The notes beneath the pieces were generated by a model, which saw only the letters and a list, made by a program, of their open reading frames with translations, ran no database searches and had not been told where the DNA came from. A DNA stretch of 64,000 nucleotides, taken from NCBI GenBank assembly GCA_033439265.1, contig JAVTVX010000017.1, positions 2,203,001 to 2,267,000 of the forward strand, in the 5' to 3' direction. Shown here in pieces: positions 1-11,902 of this stretch. The stretch's first letter is position 1; each line of letters starts with the position of its first letter. This stretch comes from Dillenia suffruticosa (Eukaryota > Streptophyta > Magnoliopsida > Dilleniales > Dilleniaceae). The translations under genes and the position numbers were made by a program.

Positions 1-1411
1 AGTTGGTACAGAGGATTGTATGTATTGAAAGACCATGAAGAGGATTAATGTGGGTTGATTTAATTAGATGTTAGGTTGAGTATCCTTAAATATGATCGAA
101 GTTTGACTCCTATTGGGAGTATCGAACCCTCATGTGTATGGAACGTTATCCGTTGAGAGACTCGCCCTCCAAAATGAGCCATTGCAGCGATCGGTCTGGA
201 TTAGTCGGGATGAAACTCCAGATACCGGATAGTGTCTAAAACAAAGTACAAAAAAAAATCTTGGGAGAGGAATTTTGAATTATATTTTAATGGAAATGTG
301 GTAAAATTGGAGCTCAATCATTCTATTATATTCAAGAGTTTCGAATCATTTAAATAATTAATCAGACTATAAATTTTATAAAATTTGAATCATATCTAAG
401 TTGTCCACTATTATAAAAAATAAAAAATAATAAAAATTTAAAATTTAAAATAAAAATAGAAAAAATAAAACTAAAAAATACAAATAATAAAAAAAAGAAA
501 TAAAAACAAATTATCCACAAAAACTTAAAATAATAATAAAGGTATAATAATTCAATTGATTCGGATTTTTTTATACCATTCATTTCTATTTAAATTTATT
601 TTTTTAAACTAAATTCTTGATAAATTAAAAACAAATCTGCATGATAGCAAATTATTAATTTGTTTACATCAAAAATGTTAAATTTTAGTAAAAATCATAC
701 CCAATTGAAATAATAGTATAATGACTATCGACAATTTTAATATCATTCATATAATTAATTTTTATTGAACTACTTTCATCTTAATTTCAAATTTTAATTC
801 AACCGATTATTTGCGATAAAAAAGTCAAAAACTTTATACTTTAAAATGAAATTAAAATAGAAACACTCTTAAATTAAAATCAAATGATATTGAATAATTA
901 AATTGGGCAAAAGATTAGTAGTTCTAATAAGAAATTGCAATAAAGGAATAGCAATGGACCTCAATCAAAAAAGGAACAGAATTTTCGTTTTTTGAAATGA
1001 AATTACAATTGAAATCTCATAAAAATAAAACTGCGTTAAATAATTAAAATTTTGGGAGAGGGTAAATAGAATACAAATTGAAGGGTAAGATTGAAAAGAA
1101 AATTTAAAACAAAAACTCCTCCCTACGGTAGATTAGATGACGTGTTGGACCATCCAAGTCTTCTTGACCTCTCTCTCTCTTCTTTTTTGTAATTAATTAT
1201 CTTTTAAACTTGATTCGCTATCGAGTATCCAAAGATTTATTCTAATTAATCTCGATCAAACTATTGTCAGATTTCAATCAAGAGGAAACTCTCCAAATGT
1301 TATTCCCTCTCTCTTGACGTGAGAAATATTCAACCATGGGAGGGATTATTTTTAAGAATATTATGAAAATCGTACAAAATTTGAGGAATATGATTAGCTG
1401 AGATTGTGAAT
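1..1411. other. AT-rich intergenic sequence
   Basis: I see no gene here. The stretch is AT-rich with long A and T runs and no reading frame of coding character. It ends where the left inverted arm of the transposon-like element begins. The first 240 bases are less AT-rich than the rest and could be the edge of another repeat, but nothing in them is recognisable. Confidence 0.6.
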
Positions 1412-1695
1412 GTCAACTTTAAAGTTGATATTCACAAGATGAACTTCATTGTTGTCCGTTTTCTCTGCCTGTCCACAAAAAATAAAAAAAATAAGGTTGA
1501 CATCTGTGAAATCAACTTTGAAGCTGATTTCAGTGACATCAACTTCAGAGATTCTCAGCACCTAAAAAAAAAAAAAAAAAAAAAAGAACTTCAGAGATTC
1601 TCCTCAACAGCTGCCTGACCGAATCGACTGATCCTAAACTTGATATCTTAAACGTCCACTTTAAAGTTGACATTACAAATATCAACTTCATGCTT
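1412..1695 (+). repeat. Left inverted arm of the PMD element
   Basis: This arm contains several copies of a GTCAACTTTAAAGTTGA-like palindromic motif and a run of 21 A's near 1566. Its first 45 bases align with the reverse complement of sequence ending at 6332, with mostly T/C and A/G differences, which looks like CpG and transition decay of a once-identical end. It also recurs internally: motif clusters sit at about 1412-1450, 1495-1555 and 1650-1690. Confidence 0.55.
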
Positions 1696-2639
1696 TATAA
1701 ACACACCCTCTACCTATTCATCTGCGCCCCGAAAACTTTTCCCTTTCTTAGTTGACTGAATTAATATTGTTTGTAATTAATTTTAATTTTTGAAAATCAT
1801 TAAAATTTTAAAAATAAAATAATTTTAATTAATTGATTTTTTAAATTAACATATATTAAATGATTTATATCAATTTAATTAAATGATTTAAAATCATTCA
1901 AATTAAATGAGGTTTATAAATTTAAATGATTTTATAAAATGGTTTTGATTAAATTAACAGGAAGTTATTAATTAAAGGATTTTATAAGATTAATATAAAT
2001 TAAATGATTTTATAAGATTAATATAAATTAAATGATTTTATAAAATTAATATAAATCGAAAGGAATTTATAAATTATTTTATTTTTATAAATTAAATGAT
2101 TTGATAGCATCATCATAAATTAAATATAAATATAATTTTTAAGATGATTTGGGAGTGTTTGTCTTGAAAACTAATACCATCTTATGAGAATTGTGCAAAA
2201 TATAAGTTAAATGCTATAAGATGAGTTGGTGAAAAATATATATATATAAAGATAATAAATGTAAACATACTTGGTGTTCAAATAAAAAACATAAATATAT
2301 ATAGAGATAAAGTAAAGGTAAATTTTACAAATATAAATCTACAAATGATATGAATAAGTTTAAGTGCTATATGGAGGACGGCTAGCATTGATTGGCGTTT
2401 GGTGGGACCAAGATTAGGCCTGTGAGATGGCTTCGCAATCTCATCAAAGGCAGAAACAATTGGCTAGGACTCTAATGTCTAAGACAATCGACTACGGTGT
2501 CGATGGTGGACACTCCTACATGGAGGAATAATGGGTGAAGGATCATCAAGACTAATGTTGAAATTAGGCGTAGAATGACTCATCATCGGATATATGGAGC
2601 CAATCAGTATCTGTGTCACATCATCCTCATCTGTCTGAC

Positions 2640-4245
2640 CACATGTCGATGGATGACTTGCATCGTCCGCTACAACAAAGGTCGAGGATCAATCTCCACC
2701 AAAACTAAAAAGTGCATGCGATGCTAAGTCTCTGACGTTGATAATTGTAGTATTGGTAGGATTTACGGCCAGCACATCGCTAATAATCTGGTGGATATGT
2801 CCGATGATTGACTCTGCAATAAATACAATCTTGATTAGTTAATCAATTAAAAAAATAAAAGACAGGATTAATTAAATTATTTAGACTTACGTTAACGTCT
2901 AATTGCGTTGCGGTAGGGTGGAAACCGATTATATAATGATGTCCGGGATTATACACGTATGTATGCGTGATGACGCGATACCAGGGTATGTACTCCGGAG
3001 TCATCGTCACATGATTGTAGAATAGTAGTCCATCAACAACTAATCCTCCCTTCTCTCTATGTATAATGCATGGATCCTTCCCCAGTCCTGACCCACTTTC
3101 CCATGCCGATTGATGCGATGCAAATTCAATCTGATATCTATATCATTTGGTTTGGTATACCTTGCTGGATGACCTCAAGACTCTCTGGAATATGTAACCC
3201 TACAATCTCGAAGTAGATCAATGGAATAGATGCGCACCAAATGTTGCTACCCTGGCGATAATAAAGCGGTAATGTAGTTAAACCGAAATTTGAATGTGGC
3301 ATTCAAATAAAGTGAAAATGAAAATGAGAAGGTAAAAGAGACATATAGTAGTAAACACAAGAGCAAATTCAATTGAAATATGATCTTGATGCACAAAATT
3401 AGTTAACTCATCCCATCCTCCGTCATATGGTCTATCTGATCTCGATAACTCCTAAGAACATGATAACCAATGTCAACCAAACTATGTCGAGCATTTCATT
3501 TGTTTCAAAAAATTTGAAAGTAAATATGCATAAGTCATAATTAGAACTAAGAGTTACTATATCTCAATGTAACTTACAATAATTCTCATGGACCATTCAA
3601 CAAGTTTGGTGCAGCGTGCGTGATATTAGCCATATGGCATTTGATCGGTCTAAATATGGGCAATCTCTCCTGTGCCCAAAGCTGGTCACAGAGGAGAAAA
3701 ATAAAATTAGAGTCAAAATTTATATAGAATCATGAAATAAAACTTATCTAAATCTTATGATATATGTAAATGTAGTAGCGGCCCCGTAATGGACCTAACT
3801 CCATCGACACACCACTGGCATAAAGCTCTGTACAGTGTGGCCAAAACCATACTGCCCTAACTAAAGCGACCGATTGCGTCTGTATCTTAGAGCAAATCTA
3901 AATATATGAGTTTAACCTTTGACCCTGACTTGTCTCTGAGTAAGCTGGCCAGCAACTGCATGATACGCCCTCGCGCATGAAATGATATTGCTACTTACTC
4001 GAAGTCAAAGTGTAGAGACTGCGAATCAAGCGCAGTCTTAATCGATCTCACCTTAAGTCGATCATCAATGAAGTTGGCGGGATCGGGAATGAAGCCCATA
4101 AGTGTAAGGCACAACTGTTGCCGGTCAACAAGGCTTCACTATACATCGATGTCGGTGATAGGGTTTGCATCAACTACTAAGCCCCATAAGACCTCGAAAT
4201 CCTGTAACGTAACTATCGTCTCACCACTGGGGAAATGAAATGCAT
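2640..4245 (-). pseudogene. Plant mobile domain (MAIN-like / PP7 long-form-like) relic
   Basis: Read on the minus strand from 4245 downward, the sequence gives peptides typical of the plant mobile domain. Near 4150-4230 it reads VTLQDFEVLWGLVVDANP. Near 3660-3700 it reads CDQLWAQERLPIFRP, the counterpart of the family's WAWERLP signature. Near 3150-3250 it reads IWCASIPLIYFEIVGLH. Near 2900-3000 it reads PEYIPWYRVITHTY, matching the family's C-terminal segment. The order of these blocks is the family order. They are separated by stops and frame changes, so this is a dead copy. The domain belongs to genes such as MAIN and the long-form homologues of protein phosphatase 7, and is widely spread by transposons. 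It contains no phosphatase catalytic motifs. Confidence 0.75.
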
Positions 4246-5419
4246 GTGTCTCGTCATCTCACCAATTCACCAAATTCTCTTCATCGACTATCGCGAAAGC
4301 CAATTGTAGAATATAACAACCACCTACGATAATAAGAATTTTCTCTCTGTATTTGCCATATTGGAAATTGTCATCGATTGTAATAACGGGCTTATAGTGC
4401 TGGAACCCATCAATACAAGGTTTGAGTGCTTAAAATAATGACCGGAAAACATTTGGAGAATTACTGGATGCGTTGGCAAACCTCCAATCCAATAGTTTTA
4501 TTTTTCTATATTAAATTAATTTGTTATTAGAATTTTGTATATTAAATCAACTTATCTCGTTCTTTATATAATTATTTCATCAAATTAAATATTTTAATAA
4601 AATATTAATTTACATTTTTTCTTTATGTTAAATTATTATATTAAATAAATAAAAAACATTTATATAAAATAATGTATTAAATTATTAGATTAAGTTATTT
4701 ATATTAAATTTATCAAAAATAACTATTAAATTTACATAAACTAAAGTGTTAGTTATAATATTTTTAAAAAATATGTTACATTATTAAATAATATATTAAT
4801 ATATTAAAATTTTAATTATTCAATAAAGTGTTATTAAAATTATAACAAAGTGTTATTTGTAATAGTTAAATACACTGAAGTGTTATTTAAATTATTTATA
4901 TAAAATAATATATTAAATTATTATTTAATATATTATTTTATTAAATTTTAAATTACTAAGAATTTTATTAAAATATTAATTTACATATTTCTTCTTTATC
5001 TTAAATTATTATAAAAGTTAATATATTAAATAAATATAAAACATTTATATCAAATAATATATCAAATTATTAGATTAAGATATTTATATTAAATTTATAT
5101 AAAATAATTATTAAACTTACATAAAATTACATATAGCTAGATATCGCAACATATTAAATTATTAAAATATTTAATATATTATTATTAAATAGTTTATTAA
5201 TTCCGACATTAATCATAACATCATTAATTCCACAACTAAAAAAATTAATGTATCTATATATTACAATTCAACCACCCAACATAAATTCTAATAATATTAA
5301 ATTATTAATTATTAAAATAATTAATAAACTGTTATTAAATAACTCATTAATTCCATCAAATATTAATTCTAACAATATTAATTTCACAACTAAAAAATTA
5401 ATACAACCACCCAACATTA
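4246..5419. other. AT-rich spacer inside the PMD element
   Basis: About 1.2 kb of almost pure A/T sequence from roughly 4500 onward, with repeated TTAAATTATTA-type words and no coding potential. The first 200 bases are the degraded upstream part of the PMD coding region; from there on nothing can be supported. Confidence 0.6.
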
Positions 5420-5640
5420 ATTCCCCCTCTTTCCTCCCCCCGCCCCAAATCTCCCATGTCTGTCATCTATCCCTCACTGAATGCTCCCTCTCTTTCCCCG
5501 TCTCTCTATCTTCCCCCTACCTCCCTCACTCACGCCATTTCTCTATCTCCCCCCCCCCTGCCTCCCAAACTCTCCCCTCTCCCCCCCTTTCATTTCCCTC
5601 CCCCCCCCTCTCCCGTCTCTCTCTCTCTCTCCCTCAACCC
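5420..5640 (+). repeat. Polypyrimidine (C/T) tract
   Basis: About 220 bases in which the plus strand is overwhelmingly C and T, with several runs of 7 to 9 C's and a (CT)n stretch near the end. Open frames across it in all three phases are a by-product of the lack of purines and are not evidence of genes. The tract lies between the AT-rich spacer and the right arm of the PMD element. Confidence 0.8.
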
Positions 5641-6047
5641 AAAAAACTCCCCACACAACCAAAAACATTTAAGAAAATATATATATTTATATAATGGCAA
5701 CAACAAATAACAGTTCAAACAAAAAAATAACAGGACTTACCTTATGCTTGCTTGTCAATGCCGAAACAGCGTCTGGAACAGTCAAAAAAGCACCGCAAGA
5801 TAGGTTCCATTGAGTCAAAAAAAAAAAAAAAAAAAAAATCAGATTTTATAACTTCTGAAAAATATAATTTGAAAAAAAAAATAATATATTTTAAAAAAAT
5901 ACCTTCTTGTTGATTGACAATGACACGCCAGAAAATTCTTATACAGTGCTCGAAAAGATGGAAGAGGGTCAAAGTTTCTCTGCCAGAGAAATAAATGGAG
6001 AAGAAGTATCGGGTTTAAATGACGCATCAGCTGGGTTGTCTATATAC

Positions 6048-6332
6048 AGTCCTGAAATTAACATCTGAGAAGTCGTCAAAGTCGTCAACTCTAAGTTGAC
6101 TTCTCAGATGTCAACTTCATGGCGGTTTAGAGTCCAGGAATCTTTAGCCTTTGACAGCCTATGACCGGTCAGAAATCTTCAGCTTTTCGGACCGGTTAGA
6201 GATTCTTCTGAAATTGGTATCGAGGAAATCAACTTCAGAGACTTTTTTTTTTTCTTTCAATTTTAGGCTTCCGAATAGGCGTGATTGGATAGCATTGAAG
6301 TCGACATCATGGATATCGACTTTGGAGTCGAC
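6048..6332 (-). repeat. Right inverted arm of the PMD element
   Basis: The same motif vocabulary as the left arm appears here in reverse orientation: a GTCAAC/AAGTTGAC cluster at 6060-6120, a T-run at 6243-6252 corresponding to the A-run of the left arm, and a GTCGACTCCAAAGTCGAT-type palindrome ending at 6332. Two further GTCGAC motifs continue to about 6350, so the true border may be slightly further right. Confidence 0.55.
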
Positions 6333-6654
6333 ACCATGCATGTCGACTTCACTTCACTGATTTGGAAAGGAAAAAAAAATCGTATTTCTTGGATTTTGTG
6401 GGTTTTTCAAAATATTTCTGAAAATAACCGACCCCGTTGGAGTATTAGGCCCCATAAATATTCAACCGTTGGAGGGTCCTCAAAATCCTCGGACTTTTCC
6501 CGGGGGGAGGGGGAAGGGTTCGGCAGGATCTCTTCCGAATAATTTTGGTATTTTTTCTCTTTCGAATCACTTCATCTAATAGTTTCGTGTTTTAGATCAT
6601 TTTTAGGGCTTTTTTTTTCTTTAATCATTTTTTTGTTATTTCCCCCCAAATATC

Positions 6655-7006
6655 TCTCCTCATATGTCCCTTATGTGTTCGATCATTTGTCTGATGATTT
6701 AGACCTTTTTGTTTTTCATTACTTAATTTATTCGAATTAGGTTTTTATCACTTGTTCAAATTAGTATGGATCAGGGTTTTTCCCATTTTCTCAAATTAGG
6801 CGAAATAGGTCTTGTTCTAAGATTCGGGTTTCTGATTTGTGATTTACCGGTAAGGTTTTCCTTCCAGATCCCTCTCATGAACATGCCCTCTACGTGTTTG
6901 ATCCTCTGTGGGCTTCTTTCTTTTAAAATGATTCGGGACTTTTTATTTTTCATTTCTTAATCAATTGGAATCACATTTTATCCACTTGTTCATATTAGTA
7001 TGGGTG
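6655..7006 (+). repeat. Diverged direct repeat, two copies of about 130 bp
   Basis: The segment 6655-6778 and the segment 6868-7006 follow the same order of words: CTCAT..ATG..CC, ACGTGTTTGATC-like, TTTTTCATT.CTTAATT, then CACTTGTTCA.ATTAGTATGG. The copies have drifted by substitutions and small indels. They indicate an old local duplication with a period of about 220 bp. Confidence 0.6.
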
Positions 7007-8639
7007 TTTCTTACATGCTTATGGTTTTTGTGATGGTTTCAACTGGTTTTCAACTTGGTGTGCAGAACCTGATTATTCCTTTGTTAATGGTTTTATGTAC
7101 TGGCCAACGTCTGAATTGGGCTCAAATTTGTTGCTGCTTGGTTGACTATGTTGTTTTGAATGTCTTGTAACAATTCGATGTCTGCTTCGACCCTGTTATT
7201 TGGGTTGTTGTGTTGTAAATTTATAAATGTTTGCTTTTCAACTTTGCAACCTATTTGAAGCCCTAAGAGAAATTGGGGGCCATAGACAGTAGATTGATTT
7301 GAAGTCCTCAGAACGCATACAAGAATAGCAAGCTGGTTTTGATGCTGATGAAGACTTAATCATTCATTGTTGGGAGCAGTGGAGGGGCAACGTGCAGACC
7401 CCCATTTCCACGTATGGATGTTGGCCAGCATGCTTGTTTTGCTATTTATGCTGTGTGAGTCATACGGTAGGTTTGCTGTTCGATAGGATTCTGCTTAGCC
7501 AACTCAAAGGGCTTGCTAGAAAGAATTAGGACGTGGATGAATTTGACCTTTACCTACCAACTTGGCCAATACTCTGAAAGTAGCTCAATTTGGTATTTGC
7601 TTATAACTTGAATAGGGTATTTGCTAATTCAAGTTCAATTTGGTTTGACAACATATGACGTGACTTTATTGACGGATTTTGTTATTGAGAAGCACTTTAA
7701 CATTAGAACGAAGTTAATTATTGTCTTGGTATTTTGCTTATCATTTGAAAGTTTTCCAATACCCTTGATGCAAAGTCTAGACATGGTGATAAAATTACTT
7801 TGTAACAAAAATTAATAAGAATTTACTCATTGTAGTTGTGGCTCATAGGTTAAGTTATGGTGGGATTACTTCATTTGACTGTGCTTAGAGTTTTATGTTT
7901 CTTATTAAATCTAATAGAATACACTGAAATATAGATAGAATTTTAGTATTGAAGTCATTTTTCTCTGCATATTTTGTTTAGTAGTGAACTCATATCATTC
8001 TTGCAAATCTAAACTTGTCAATTAAATAATTTTAGTTAAAGGATCTTGGAAATTTGTTTTGGAGTATGGACAAGCACAAATGCTTTATTGAGGGTGACAA
8101 AACTTCATTTGACTTTGCTGGGATCTTTTAGTCTTGGCAACACTAGAATGTGGAAGAACTCAAGGGTTGAGGTTATTGGCTATGCCTAGTAGTTGCTTGG
8201 TCTGCTGTCCATCCAATGCCCTTTTTATACAAATCAAGTTTGTTTAGCAAATAATTATGTGGAAAGAGGAGATTTTAAAAATCTTGTTTAGTGTATGATG
8301 CAAGTTGGCTCGTATTAGAGTGATTGAAATTGAATTGATTTTGGTTTTGAGCAATGAAGAATTATTTGATTTTATATGGTTTTGTGTTCAATGGCATTCC
8401 TTTGATGATATAAGCAAATAGTTTCCCTCGTTTTGCTTGTTTGTTGGTGAGGACTGATGGTTGATTTCTAGTTTTGTACTTGGACTGTGAAATAGTAAGG
8501 ATATCATATTGAAAAGCATGAATTTCCAAGTGGAGGTGGAAAGATGGTTTGATAAGTTTAGTTAAATTGTGGATATCAGGATTTTTTTTGGGATCTCAAG
8601 CAAGATTTAAACCTTTGGCCCAAGGTGAAGACTCTCTCT

Positions 8640-8654
8640 CCCCCCCCCCCCCCC
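8640..8654 (+). repeat. Homopolymer of 15 C
   Basis: A run of 15 C's directly follows a (CT)n stretch. Such runs are prone to length error in sequencing, so the exact length is uncertain. Confidence 0.85.
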
Positions 8655-9429
8655 GAGAGAAGCAAGCATATGAATCTTGTATAATAAATGTTTCTTCATT
8701 TTCAAGGTCTATAATCATGTTAAACTTGGTAGGATATTAAGTATTCATGTTGCATAGGACTTATATTTGGATGCATAGATATTAACTTGCTCTGATGCAT
8801 TCGAGGCACATAATGTTATCCCCCGCAGTGATTGCATATAAATGTTTCATTGAAAGATCTGCATTTTGTAGTTGTATTGTTGGCACACAAAAAATTTCAA
8901 ATATAAATTCAACAGTATTTAAGATTACATCTGTTACATCTATGTAGTTTTCCAAAGCTATTTACAAGAAGATTTTGACAAACAATTATTAGTATCTAAG
9001 ATTATATCTTTATAGCTTTCCAAAATTATTTACAAGAAGAATTTGAGCATTTTTTTCCCTTCTCATTCAAGGTATTGATATAATTTAAGATCATGTGATG
9101 TGAATATGCTTAATATGCATACAATCATAAAATGCATATTTATTTGAATACAGAGAATCATGGTTAGAAGTCCTCATATAACATTTATATATTTGCCTCT
9201 AATTTTAGTATTGCTTGCATCAAACATGAAAGTCTTACATTGTAGTTTTGACTACCCTGCTCATAAAACTACTCATCTCATGAAAGTCTTACCTTGAAAC
9301 AGTTTTGCCCTTTTGCCTTTAAATCGTGGTTGAGATCCACTTGGTATCCACAATTTCACTTTCACCTTCAATGTCTTTTCGTCATGGGTCATTTGTGCTT
9401 TTCAATATGTTTTTTATTATTTTAAAAGA

Positions 9430-9453
9430 GGGGGGCGGGGGGGGGGGGGGGGG
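9430..9453 (+). repeat. Long G-run (G6-C-G17)
   Basis: Six G's, one C, then 17 G's. The run is long enough to form intramolecular G-quadruplex structures. It sits in otherwise AT-rich sequence with no adjacent gene. Its exact length is subject to sequencing error. Confidence 0.85.
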
Positions 9454-10200
9454 CAAAACACTATTAGTGTTTGTATCTGTTGGTTGTGAATTGATTGCTT
9501 GAACTTTTAACTCTGCAAAAGTGTCTGTATTTTTTGAATTTCATGGAATTACCTACTTTTCTGATAAAAATTCTGAACTTGAACAATTTGGTGTAATCAA
9601 ATACTTTATAATAAGAAGTAGCATATTTGTAAATTAATTAATTTATTTTTTTTTATTTTACTTAATTTGTGATTTAATTGTAAATTTTATTTTTGTATGC
9701 TAAAGTTTCCCAGGTAATTTTTAATGGGTCTAAAATTTTAAAGTGCCACCTCCTTATTTTCTTATTTCATTTTTATACTCGTGTGCTTCTTATTTCATTT
9801 TTTAAAAGAAAATTTTAATCAGTCAGCATAGTTTAAAATGTATTATTTCTTATTCTCGTTTTATAAAATGTTACCTATCATGGGGGATGTGTATATATAT
9901 TGCTAAGTATTAATTAAAAAAAAAAAAACATTATATAGTTTGAAAAACATTATCCTTTTGGTTTTATTCATGTTTCCGGTGGCACAAATGTCCTTTTGTT
10001 GCAAAATTTACCAGCCACTTTTGCAAACATACAGTGGATACATGAACTTGATTGTAAAAAGGTTCAAGCACTCGATTCAGCAATTGATATGACTTCAAGC
10101 ACTTGTGGTATTATCCTCTTCATAAAACTATTTCAAAGTCAATCACAATACTGGTTTTGAACTAATCATCTTTACCAATTGACGAGACTATTTGTCTTTT

Positions 10201-10300
10201 TTTTTTTTTTTTTTTCCGGTTACACTGAGATTTAAATCTGGGATCACGAGGATAAAAAAGGGGGATTGTGATTACTAGGCTATCTCCTCGAGGACGATGA
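10201..10300 (-). mobile_element. tRNA-derived SINE relic
   Basis: Read on the minus strand, the segment starts near 10297 with TCCTCGAGGAGATAGCCTAG, which resembles a tRNA-type box A. It contains a GATCCCAGATTTAAATCTC segment in the position of box B and ends in an A-tail (the T-run at about 10197-10216 of the plus strand). The head matches the two SINEs at 26.7 and 27.0 kb, so all three probably belong to one family. Confidence 0.55.
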
Positions 10301-11902
10301 GACTATTTGTCTATACCATCACTGAGATGCGATGAATGTGAAACTTTTAAAAATCAAGTGATTCCAGATTGTAAAAAAGTTAAAATCACTTTAAAATCAA
10401 TCACCAATGATAGGGCTTTTGCCTACCCAATACTCCCGGCAAGGTTTTGATCTCATTTTCCATAGGGTCATTTGATTAACAAACTTTCTTTCCACGTTGG
10501 ACCTTTCCAGACCCATTATCTTTCCTTGCTCACTCTCAGCAGTGTTCACATTGGGCATCCCTGTGGGTAACCCTGCCTCTGTTCAATTGCTCACTCTCAG
10601 CAGTGTGGGCCAAATTGGTCCTTCATGGGTCCATCTGTACCTGTCAGGCCAATTATTAGCCTCCAAACTGCTGGATTAATGGTTTTGCGGCAAAGGTAAT
10701 CCACTTTGGACAGTTCTTCGTCTTGCTTAGATCTGTTTGGACCCAATGTGGGCCTCTCATCTGCTCACGTTCAATACGGGCCTAGTTTCTATAAACTTTC
10801 GGCCCAAATAGATTAATAAGGTGTTTTCCGGAGAAGAAGAGGACGATGCCCAAATAGATTAATGACCTTGAGGCGAACATAGCTTAAACAAATTACTTGC
10901 CGAGGCGCATGTGTAACCGATGTTGTATGGAAAAACAGAATGAAACGATATAACAAAACAACACTTCATAAAATCATAAGAAATAAAAACGTAAACAAAT
11001 GCATAAATATAAAAAAATAATAATTAACATTTTTATGTAAATATTAATTATTTTAAAAAAATAATAGAATAGTCAAATTTTATAATAAAAATCTAAAATT
11101 GATTAAATATATAATTATTAATTATAAGAAAATTAATATAAAATATGAAAATTATAATTAATTAAGTAATTCATTAAATATAAAAATGAAATTGTAATTA
11201 TGGAAACATTAGAACTTTTATATAAATACAAATCAATAAGAATTTTGATATAAATACAAATTAATTTAGTACGATGAACTATTTTGAAAACGTTTTAAAA
11301 ATTAGAACCATTTTAAAAATGAAAAAATACTGGTGTTGAAAAATTTTCTACATCGTAGTGTAGTGTGTAACTATTCTTTGGGCCCGAGAAGACATCGAAT
11401 CATCCATCCTCTCACCAACATTCAATACAAAAGATTTGGCATCACCCAAAACACTATCCTTGAGGTGACGAAGACACAGCCGACGAATATTCTAAGACGG
11501 AAGGTTACAACAATGTCGGGCATTGTCCAACCCTGTTCACCAACCGTGACAATGATTTATCTCAAAAGAGATTTGAAAAAGATATCCAAGTTACCTTGAC
11601 CCTTGCAACTTATCTTCCATGGCTTTGGTTAAGAACTGATCTAGAGCTCTCGCAGACATCAGACAGAAAAATCTATTTTACAAGGACGCTTAGCAGGACT
11701 AGAGAAAATGATAAGCGCGTGAAGGCATGCAGCCTTTTAGAACTCAGACACAACAGAAGCAAGCAAGCTTAAACGGATGCAATCTTCCAAGTGTTACTGG
11801 AGCTTGATCCCAACATGACGAACAATAGGGAGAGCCAGAGAAGTCCGCCTAAAGCCTTTTCATTCAGAAGGAAATCAGTTAGCGGGACAGAATGGTGTGT
11901 CT
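10301..11902. other. Intergenic and 3' flank of the deSI gene
   Basis: No gene recognised. A 20-base word, TTGCTCACTCTCAGCAGTGT, occurs exactly at 10526-10545 and 10587-10606, a short direct duplication. The stretch 10960-11330 is AT-rich. From about 11600 to 11902 the sequence becomes less AT-rich and is likely the 3' untranslated region of the deSI-like gene on the minus strand. Confidence 0.5.

Larger units (their letters stand above)
1412..6332 (-). mobile_element. PMD-carrying MULE-like element with long inverted ends
   Basis: The two ends, about 1412-1695 and 6048-6332, resemble each other in inverted orientation. Both are built from short alternating motifs of the form AAGTTGAC / GTCAACTT spaced in a similar order around an A-run. 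Between them lies a decayed plant-mobile-domain coding region on the minus strand. Plant mobile domains are known from Mutator-like elements and from some retrotransposons, so a long-TIR DNA transposon is the simplest reading. The stretch 5641-6047 between the pyrimidine tract and the right arm shows only an A-run near 5818 and nothing recognisable. No target-site duplication could be defined by eye, so the borders are approximate. Stops and frame breaks in the coding part indicate an inactive copy. Confidence 0.55.
6333..10200. other. Non-coding stretch, no supported gene
   Basis: I find no convincing coding exon in almost 4 kb. Composition is T-rich on the plus strand and moderately unique, resembling intron or untranslated sequence, so a long non-coding transcript or a decayed gene is possible but unsupported. 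It includes a diverged direct repeat (6655-7006), a 15-C run and a long G-run, listed separately. Confidence 0.5.

Noticed and set aside
5248..5710. Open frames of 60-148 codons in three phases on the plus strand
   Set aside because: They run over the polypyrimidine tract, which lacks stop codons because it lacks purines. The peptides are Pro, Ser and Leu runs only.
11333..11599. 88-codon plus-strand frame
   Set aside because: Peptide has no recognisable motif, no supporting splice context and lies in the 3' flank of the minus-strand deSI gene.
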